A DNA stretch of 64,000 bases from an uncultured Lachnospiraceae bacterium (lineage in GTDB: Bacteria > Bacillota > Clostridia > Lachnospirales > Lachnospiraceae): positions 43,730-107,729 of the forward strand of contig CAMPAR010000001.1 of assembly GCA_946632055.1 (NCBI GenBank), written 5' to 3'. The notes under the pieces are model-generated. The model saw nothing but the letters and a program-made list of their open reading frames with translations. It was not told the DNA's origin and made no database searches. Position 1 is the stretch's first letter. Each line of letters begins with the position of its first letter. This document shows, one piece after another, positions 57,355 to 64,000 of the stretch. The translations under genes were made by a program, and so were the position numbers.

Positions 57355-58218
57355 ATGATTTACGACTGTGCAGTCATCGGAACCGGTCCCGCGGGCGTTT
57401 CCAGTGCGCTGAACCTTAAGATTCACAACAAAAACTTCATCTGGTTCGGATCGAAGAGCTTGAGTGAAAAAGTTCAGAAAGCCGAACAGATTCTGAACTA
57501 TCCGGGCTTCTATGCCGCGAGCGGAGACACGCTTCAGGCTGCCTTCCGGGATCAGATTGAGAAGATGGGTATCGAAATCACCGAGTCCATGATCAATGAG
57601 ATCGTGAAATTCGGCGATCACTACGCCCTGATGGCGGGCGCGGATTTCTATGAAGCGAAGACGGTCATCCTGACGACCGGCGTGTCCGTGAAGGCGACGC
57701 TCGAAAACGAGGCGGAATACATCGGCCGCGGCGTCAGCTACTGCGCGACCTGCGACGGCTCGCTGTACCGCGGGAAGAAAATCGCGGTGCTCTGCAATAA
57801 CGCGCGCTTCGAACATGAGGTCCGGTATCTGGCTGAAATCGCCGCCGACGTGCAGTATTTCCCGCAGTACAAGGAACTCGGAGCTTTTCCTGAGAATGTG
57901 ACGATCCGGCGGGAGCGGGTTCTCGGGGTGCAGGGCGCGATGAAGGTGAATGCCATTGTGACCGCGTCCGGTACGACGGAGGTGGACGGCGTCTTCATTC
58001 TCCGGGACAGCATCAGCCTGTCGAGTCTGCTGAAAGGCCTCGCGTCCGAGGACAATCACATCCTTGTGAACCGGCGGATGGAAACCAATATGCCCGGCGT
58101 CTATGCCGCAGGCGACTGCACCGGACGGCCGTATCAGTATACGAAGGCCGTCGGGGAAGGCAACGTGGCTGCGCACAGCGCGATCGAATATCTGGATGAA
58201 ACAGGAAACGCACCGTGA
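57355..58218 (+). CDS. NAD(P)/FAD-dependent oxidoreductase, thioredoxin-reductase-like
   Basis: YDCAVIGTGPAGVSSALNLKIHNK...GVSYCATCDGSLYRGKKIAV...PGVYAAGDCTGRPYQYTKAVGEGNVAAHSA. Confidence 0.9.
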   Translation: MIYDCAVIGTGPAGVSSALNLKIHNKNFIWFGSKSLSEKVQKAEQILNYPGFYAASGDTLQAAFRDQIEKMGIEITESMINEIVKFGDHYALMAGADFYEAKTVILTTGVSVKATLENEAEYIGRGVSYCATCDGSLYRGKKIAVLCNNARFEHEVRYLAEIAADVQYFPQYKELGAFPENVTIRRERVLGVQGAMKVNAIVTASGTTEVDGVFILRDSISLSSLLKGLASEDNHILVNRRMETNMPGVYAAGDCTGRPYQYTKAVGEGNVAAHSAIEYLDETGNAP

Positions 58219-58841
58219 ACGAAATCAATATATCCAAGGCAATTATCCGGCGTCTGCCGCGTTACTACCGGTATCTCGAGGAGCTGAAAAGCGAAGGCAT
58301 TGAGCGGATTTCCTCCGGAGAGCTGTCCGAACGGATGAAGGTGACGGCCTCCCAGATCCGGCAGGACCTGAACCACTTCGGCGGATTCGGCCAGCAGGGC
58401 TACGGCTATAAGGTGAATTACCTTTATGAGGAAATCGGAAAGATCCTCGGGCTGGACCGTGTGAACCGGCTGATCCTGATCGGCGCGGGAAATCTCGGCA
58501 CGGCGCTTGCCAATTATACGAATTACCGGAACCGGGGCTTCATGATCGAAGCGATTTTCGACCGGGATCCTTCGAAGGTCGGAACCCGGGTTCATGATAT
58601 TCCGGTCTATTCCATTGACGAACTGGAAGCCTATCTTTCAGAGAACAGCATTGATATCGCTACCATTACCATTCCGAAAGAAGAGGCGGTCAAGGTGGCG
58701 AAACGCCTGACAGACGCGGGAATCCGGGCCATCTGGAACTTCGCGCACACCGATCTTCCGGTGCCGGACGACGTGGCGGTTGAGAATGTCCATCTTTCGG
58801 AGTCTTTGATGAGCCTGTCATACAAGTTGAAGAATATGTAG
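58215..58841 (+). CDS. rex: Redox-sensing transcriptional repressor Rex (GTG start)
   Basis: ISKAIIRRLPRYYRYLEELKSEGIERISSGELSERMKVTASQIRQDLNHFGGFGQQGYGY...IGAGNLGTALANY. Confidence 0.96.
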   Translation: MNEINISKAIIRRLPRYYRYLEELKSEGIERISSGELSERMKVTASQIRQDLNHFGGFGQQGYGYKVNYLYEEIGKILGLDRVNRLILIGAGNLGTALANYTNYRNRGFMIEAIFDRDPSKVGTRVHDIPVYSIDELEAYLSENSIDIATITIPKEEAVKVAKRLTDAGIRAIWNFAHTDLPVPDDVAVENVHLSESLMSLSYKLKNM

Positions 58842-58851
58842 GGGATTGGAA

Positions 58852-60534
58852 ATGTTTGTGATTTTAGTCTCCCTGATCGGAGGACTCGGCCTGTTTATCT
58901 ACGGCATGAATCTGATGAGCCGGGGAATTGAGCGTGTCGCCGGCAACAAGCTGCGCGACATCCTGAAGAAATTTACCAGAAACAGGTTTTTCGGCCTGGT
59001 TGTCGGCACCTTCTTTACGGCCGTGATTCAGTCTTCGAGTGCCGCGACGGTGATGGTCGTCAGCTTTGTCAACTCCGGGCTGATGACACTTGCGGAGGCT
59101 TCCGGCGTAATCATGGGCGCCAATATCGGCACCACGGTCACGGCCATGCTCGTTGCCTTCCGTCTCGGGGCCATCGCGCCGATCTTTGTATTCCTCGGCG
59201 CGATCATGTCGAATTACATCAAGCGCCCGACGATCCGAAAGAGCGGCGACATTGTGCTCGGCTTCGGCATTCTGTTCCTCGGCATCAGCTCGATGTCCGA
59301 GGCCATGTCCCTTTTGAAGGAAGTCCCGGCCGTCGCAAATGTGCTGAAGGGATTTACGAACCCGTTCATCGGACTGCTCCTCGGACTTGCGATCACATCG
59401 ATCGTGCAGAGCTCTTCCGTGACGGTTTCCATCCTCGTCGTCATGGCATCCCAGGGCCTCGTGGACCTGCATATCTGCCTGTATGTGATCCTCGGCTGTA
59501 ATATTGGCGCCTGCACCTCGGCCCTGATTTCCGGCCTGAACGGCTCGAAGAACGCGAAAAGAGCGGCGCTCATCCACCTCCTCTTCAATATCTTCGGTTC
59601 GATCCTGCTGTTCGCGCTGATTGCGCTCTTCGGCGAATACATCGAAAGGATTATCGTGACCGTAAGCGGCGGTAATTCCGACGCCGGGTCGCTCGGACGG
59701 AACATCGCCATGGCGCATTTCCTGTTCAAGGTCTTCATGGTGATCGTATTCTATCCCTTCATGAACTGGATCATCCGGCTGACCTACGTACTGGTGCCGG
59801 GCGACGACGAGGAAGGGAACGAAGGGCAGCTTGTTACGCGCTTCATTTCGAACGCCTTCCCGAATCCCGCGATTGCCGTGTATCTGGCGGTTCAGGAAAT
59901 ATACCGGATGGCGCACATGGCGAAGGACAACCTGAACCTCGCGATGAGCTGCCTGTATTCCTCCGACGCCGAGAAGGTATGTGCCGTCGAGGATACGGAG
60001 CTGTATATCGATTTCCTGAACATTAAAATCAGCGACTATCTGGTCAAGATCAACCAGAACACCCTGCCGCTGGCCGACGCCGGGCGAATCTCGGGCTATT
60101 TCCACGTCGTAAGCGACATCGAGCGCATCGGCGATTACGCGGACAATATCCGCGAGTATACGATCCAGATGTCGGAGAACAATGTGAGCTTCTCGGACGA
60201 AAGCATCGCCGAACTGAAGCAGATGATGGAAAAGGTCAATCTGATGATCGACGAAGCGCTGGAGATGTTCGGGGAGAAGGAAAACGATGTCCACATGGAG
60301 GAAATCCGGCGTCTCGAGGACGAGGTGGACGCGATGGAGCAGTCCCTGCAGCAGTCGCATATCGACCGCCTGAATCAGGGCCTCTGCACCGCGGAAGCCG
60401 GCATCTTTTTCTCCGATACCGTTTCGGCGCTCGAACGGATCGCGGACCACTCGATCAATATCGCCTTCGCCGTTTCCGAATCCGCCGCGAACGAAAAGCT
60501 CGCGCGCTTCGGCGGCCGCGTACAGCTGAAATAA
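58852..60534 (+). CDS. Na/Pi cotransporter family protein (NptA/PhoU-like tail)
   Basis: GGLGLFIYGMNLMSRGIERVAGNKLRDILKKFTRNRFFGLVVGTFFTAVIQSSSAATVMVVSFVNSGLM; second QSSSVTVSI repeat. Confidence 0.93.
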   Translation: MFVILVSLIGGLGLFIYGMNLMSRGIERVAGNKLRDILKKFTRNRFFGLVVGTFFTAVIQSSSAATVMVVSFVNSGLMTLAEASGVIMGANIGTTVTAMLVAFRLGAIAPIFVFLGAIMSNYIKRPTIRKSGDIVLGFGILFLGISSMSEAMSLLKEVPAVANVLKGFTNPFIGLLLGLAITSIVQSSSVTVSILVVMASQGLVDLHICLYVILGCNIGACTSALISGLNGSKNAKRAALIHLLFNIFGSILLFALIALFGEYIERIIVTVSGGNSDAGSLGRNIAMAHFLFKVFMVIVFYPFMNWIIRLTYVLVPGDDEEGNEGQLVTRFISNAFPNPAIAVYLAVQEIYRMAHMAKDNLNLAMSCLYSSDAEKVCAVEDTELYIDFLNIKISDYLVKINQNTLPLADAGRISGYFHVVSDIERIGDYADNIREYTIQMSENNVSFSDESIAELKQMMEKVNLMIDEALEMFGEKENDVHMEEIRRLEDEVDAMEQSLQQSHIDRLNQGLCTAEAGIFFSDTVSALERIADHSINIAFAVSESAANEKLARFGGRVQLK

Positions 60535-60567
60535 TTTGAGGCGCTTTAAAAAGCACCGAAGAAATTC

Positions 60568-60605
60568 CCCCGGGACTTCCTGTTTATGAAGCTCCGGGGG
60601 AATCT
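60568..60605. terminator. Terminator-type hairpin after the Na/Pi transporter gene
   Basis: ATTCCCCCGG...CCGGGGGAAT. Confidence 0.6.
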
Positions 60606-60614
60606 CTTATGTAC

Positions 60615-60643
60615 TTGCAAATTGGCGGAAAATCCTGTATAAT
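60615..60643 (+). promoter_or_regulatory. Sigma-A promoter of priA-def-fmt
   Basis: TTGCAA-N17-TATAAT. Confidence 0.7.
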
Positions 60644-60677
60644 GCTATATCAGCTATGGCCATAAAGCAAAAGAGGA

Positions 60678-62918
60678 ATGGAGGGATCCGACAGGAAGAT
60701 GTATGCAGAGGTTGTGATCGACATAAACAGCAAAGAAGTCGACCGGCCGTTTACCTACCGGATTCCCGAAGAACTGCAGGAGAGGGCGATTACCGGCGCC
60801 CTGGTGTCGGTGCCCTTCGGACGGGCGAATAAGCTGCGTCAGGGCTATATTCTCGGACTCAGGCGGGAGGCGCCGGAGGGAATGGAGCCGGAACGGATCA
60901 AGGAGATTGATTCGGTCGTCGAGCGGGGCTTCAGCGTGGAGGAGCAGATGCGAAAGCTTGCCCTTCTCATGCGGGAGCGCTACGGCGGGACGCTGTATCA
61001 GGCGCTGTCCGTGGTTCTGCCGAACAAGCTGCAGGTGAAGCCGAAGAGAGAACGCTATTTCGAGTTCACGGGGTCGGAAGAAACGCTGAATGCGCTGCTT
61101 TCGGAAGCCGAAAGGAAAAAGCACTACGCGAAGCAAAGACTGCTGCAGGCCTTCTCGGAAAGCCGCGTGCTTCCGGGCTCCATCGTGACGGACCGGCTGA
61201 ATATTTCGGCGGCCACGATCAAATCCCTGACGGGCGCTGGCGTCCTGACGATCCGCTCCGAAGAAGCCGGCGATGATCTGAAATCGCTCGCCGAGGAGAT
61301 CGGAAGGCGGAAGAAAGAGGGCCGTAAGACCCTGAACGAAGAGCAGCAGATCGCCGTGGACGGAATCCTGCAGGAATCCCGTACGGTATCGGTGCTCTTC
61401 GGCATTACCGGCTCCGGAAAGACAGAGGTCTATCTGGAACTGATCGACCGCGTCCTTCAGGAAGGAAAAGAGGCCATCGTCCTGATTCCGGAAATCGCGC
61501 TGACCTATCAGACCGTCATGCGTTTCTATGAGCGCTTCGGCGACCTCGTGTCCGTCGTGCACTCCAGGCTCAGCAAGGGCGACAAATGCGAACGCTTTCT
61601 GAAGGCGGAGCGGGGCGAAATCCGGGTGATGATCGGCCCGAGATCCGCTCTATTTACGCCGTTCCAGCATCCGGGCCTGATCATTGTGGACGAATTCCAC
61701 GAGCCCAGCTACATTTCGGAGCAGGTGCCGAAATACGACACCGTCGAAACGGCGGAAATGCGGGCCTCGCTTTCCGGGGCGAAGCTCGTGCTCGGTTCGG
61801 CGACGCCGACGGTGGATGCCTATTACCGCGCGCAGAAGGGCGAGGTAGCCCTGTTCCGCCTCACACACCGGGCGGTTTCCGGCGCGGCGCTTCCGAAGGT
61901 TCAGGTTGTCGATATGCGGGAAGAGCTGCAGGCCGGGAACCGGAGCATGTTCTCCGGCGTCCTGAAGGAGAAAATCCGGGACCGGCTGGACCGGAAGGAG
62001 CAGGTGATGCTGTTCCTGAACCGGAGAGGCTATTCCGGCGCTGTGAGCTGCCGCTCCTGCGGGGAGCCCTTAAACTGCCCGCACTGCAGCGTGGCGATGA
62101 AAATGCACCGCTCAGGGCGGCTGCACTGCCATATCTGCGGCTATGAAGCGGATATGCCGAAAGCCTGTCCGCACTGCGGCTCAGGGCTTCTCGGCGCCTT
62201 CGGGACCGGAACGGAAAAGGTGGAGGAGATGGTGAAGTCCTGCTTCCCCGACGCCCGCGTGCTCCGGATGGACGCGGATACGACCGGCGGAAAGGACGGA
62301 CACCGGGAAATTCTCGAAAAGTTCCTGCACCGGGAGGCGGACATTCTTGTCGGCACGCAGATGATCGTGAAGGGACACGATTTTCCGGACGTGACGCTGG
62401 TCGGCGTCCTCGCGGCGGATTTATCGCTGAATGTGCCGGATTACCGCGCCTCCGAGCGCACCTTCCAGCTTCTTCTGCAGGCGGAAGGCCGGGCGGGCCG
62501 CGCCTCGCATCCGGGCGAATGCATCGTCCAGACCTATCTCCCGGAGCACTACGCGGTGCAGGCCGCGGCGGAGCATGATTTCTACGCCTTTTACCGGCAG
62601 GAGATGATTTTCCGCCGCCAGATGACCTATCCGCCCTGCGGCTTTTTCACCGCCTTTACCCTGTCCGGCGCGGATCAGGGGAAAACCGAGGAGACCATGC
62701 TTCGGATTTTCAATGAAGCGAAAACGCGCGCCTCGGTTCCGGTGCGTTTCCTCGGGCCGACGGAGATGAGCATTTACAAGGTGAAGGACATGTACCGTCA
62801 GGTCCTCTACTTCAAGACGAGGACGACGAAGGACCTGTTCGAAATCAAGCGGCTTCTCGAGAAGCTCAGCGAAGCCCTGATCGGAAAAGAACGGCTGTTT
62901 ATCAGCTTTGAAAGATAA
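60678..62918 (+). CDS. priA: Primosomal protein N' (replication restart helicase PriA); start may be ATG 60699
   Basis: MYAEVVIDINSKEVDRPFTYRIPEEL...GITGSGKTEVYLEL...CRSCGEPLNCPHCSVAMKMH zinc region. Confidence 0.95.
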   Translation: MEGSDRKMYAEVVIDINSKEVDRPFTYRIPEELQERAITGALVSVPFGRANKLRQGYILGLRREAPEGMEPERIKEIDSVVERGFSVEEQMRKLALLMRERYGGTLYQALSVVLPNKLQVKPKRERYFEFTGSEETLNALLSEAERKKHYAKQRLLQAFSESRVLPGSIVTDRLNISAATIKSLTGAGVLTIRSEEAGDDLKSLAEEIGRRKKEGRKTLNEEQQIAVDGILQESRTVSVLFGITGSGKTEVYLELIDRVLQEGKEAIVLIPEIALTYQTVMRFYERFGDLVSVVHSRLSKGDKCERFLKAERGEIRVMIGPRSALFTPFQHPGLIIVDEFHEPSYISEQVPKYDTVETAEMRASLSGAKLVLGSATPTVDAYYRAQKGEVALFRLTHRAVSGAALPKVQVVDMREELQAGNRSMFSGVLKEKIRDRLDRKEQVMLFLNRRGYSGAVSCRSCGEPLNCPHCSVAMKMHRSGRLHCHICGYEADMPKACPHCGSGLLGAFGTGTEKVEEMVKSCFPDARVLRMDADTTGGKDGHREILEKFLHREADILVGTQMIVKGHDFPDVTLVGVLAADLSLNVPDYRASERTFQLLLQAEGRAGRASHPGECIVQTYLPEHYAVQAAAEHDFYAFYRQEMIFRRQMTYPPCGFFTAFTLSGADQGKTEETMLRIFNEAKTRASVPVRFLGPTEMSIYKVKDMYRQVLYFKTRTTKDLFEIKRLLEKLSEALIGKERLFISFER

Positions 62919-62930
62919 AGAGGTAAGATT

Positions 62931-63467
62931 GTGGCAATTCTGAATGTGCGCCAGCTCGGCGATGAAATTCTGACGAAAAAGTGTAAACCGGTCAAGCTTA
63001 TTACGCCCAGAATCCGGCAGCTTGTCGAGGATATGTACGACACCATGTACGAATCCGGCGGCGTGGGGCTTGCGGCGCCTCAGGTAGGCATCCTGAAGCG
63101 GATCGTCGTGATCGACGTGACGCCGGACCCGGAAGAGGGCGAGGAGATTCCGGAAGAGGAAATGATGCGCTATACGATGATTAACCCCGAAATTCTCGAG
63201 TCCTCGGGCGAGCAGCGGGGATATGAGGGCTGCTTAAGCTATGTCGGCATGAGCGGCATCGTTACGCGTCCGAGCCATGTGAAGGTGCGCTTCACGGATC
63301 TTGACGGCGACGAATACGAGCTGGAGGGCGAGGGGCTTCTTGCGCGCTGCATCTGCCACGAGCTCGACCATCTGGACGGTCATATGTATACGGAACGCGC
63401 CGAGGAGGGCTCCGTCGTTTCCAACGAGGAGCTTGCGAAGATGCAGGAAGAAAGCGAAGAGGAATAA
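62931..63467 (+). CDS. def: Peptide deformylase (GTG start)
   Basis: GGVGLAAPQVG...EGCLSYVG...CICHELDHLDGHMYTER. Confidence 0.96.
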   Translation: MAILNVRQLGDEILTKKCKPVKLITPRIRQLVEDMYDTMYESGGVGLAAPQVGILKRIVVIDVTPDPEEGEEIPEEEMMRYTMINPEILESSGEQRGYEGCLSYVGMSGIVTRPSHVKVRFTDLDGDEYELEGEGLLARCICHELDHLDGHMYTERAEEGSVVSNEELAKMQEESEEE

Positions 63468-63488
63468 GACGAGGATAGTGAAGCGGGT

Positions 63489-64000
63489 ATGAGAATTGTC
63501 TTTATGGGGACGCCGGATTTCGCGGTGCCGACGCTGGAAGCGCTGATCCATAGCCGCCATGAAGTGGCGGCGGTTTATACACAGCCGGACCGGGAGCAGG
63601 GACGCGGGAAAAAGATATCGTACTCCCCGGTGAAGACCTGCGCGCTGGAGCACGGAATCCCGGTGCTGCAGCCGAAGGGCCTGCGTAAGCCGGAGACCGT
63701 GGAAAAGCTGAAGAGCTTTGAGCCGGACGTGATTGTCGTCGTGGCCTACGGCGTCATACTCAGGACGCCGGTCCTTGAGGCCGCGAAATACGGCTGCATC
63801 AATGTGCACGCCTCGCTCCTTCCGAAATACCGCGGCGCGGCGCCGATCCAGTGGGCTATCCTGAACGGCGAAAAGGAAACCGGCGTGACGATCATGCAGA
63901 TGGACGAAGGACTCGATACCGGCGATATCCTTGCCGTTTCCCGCCTCCCGATCGAGCCGGACGAAACCGGCGCCTCGCTGTTTGACAAGCTTTCGCTCCT
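63489..64000 (+). CDS. fmt: Methionyl-tRNA formyltransferase (3' truncated by window)
   Basis: [42 protein letters not shown]...[45 protein letters not shown]. Confidence 0.95.
   Translation, partial: MRIVFMGTPDFAVPTLEALIHSRHEVAAVYTQPDREQGRGKKISYSPVKTCALEHGIPVLQPKGLRKPETVEKLKSFEPDVIVVVAYGVILRTPVLEAAKYGCINVHASLLPKYRGAAPIQWAILNGEKETGVTIMQMDEGLDTGDILAVSRLPIEPDETGASLFDKLSL

Noticed and set aside
1-64000. CRISPR arrays, prophage, transposons or defence systems
   Set aside because: No repeat-spacer arrays, integrases, transposases or recognisable defence genes seen among the ORFs.

Overview
The window is about 64 kb of ordinary bacterial chromosome. Gene content and the pattern of TTGACA-N17-TATAAT promoters suggest a Firmicute, probably Lachnospiraceae-like (inference). 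Most of it is housekeeping operons: coaX/ECF transporter; small alarmone synthetase; nusB-ispA-dxs-tlyA-nadK-recN; miaB-mutS-mutL-glnS; mcsA-mcsB-clpC-radA; upp-pyrR-uraA; an aromatic 2-oxoacid (indolepyruvate) oxidation operon; a pyrC-carB-pyrK-pyrD-pyrF-pyrE-pyrB-pyrI cluster; rex; priA-def-fmt. I saw no phage, transposase, CRISPR array or defence island. The unusual material is non-coding. (1) A three-copy, ~79-nt structured element (12741-12818 +, 35246-35324 -, 55168-55246 +) has conserved flanks, a 12-13 bp outer stem whose sequence differs between copies while pairing is kept, and an inner GAA-loop hairpin with compensatory change. Each copy lies on the coding strand just 3' of a gene. 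(2) A ~150-nt, elaborately paired leader sits between a promoter and the RelA/SpoT-family synthetase gene. (3) A 26-codon, Phe/Tyr-rich leader ORF followed by a GC-rich hairpin precedes the aromatic 2-oxoacid operon. (4) A hairpin with a conserved TACGGGATA core and changed stem pairs is shared by the pyrR and pyrC leaders. (5) A THF-riboswitch-like leader precedes folT. All calls were made by eye; no homology search, folding program or covariance model was run.
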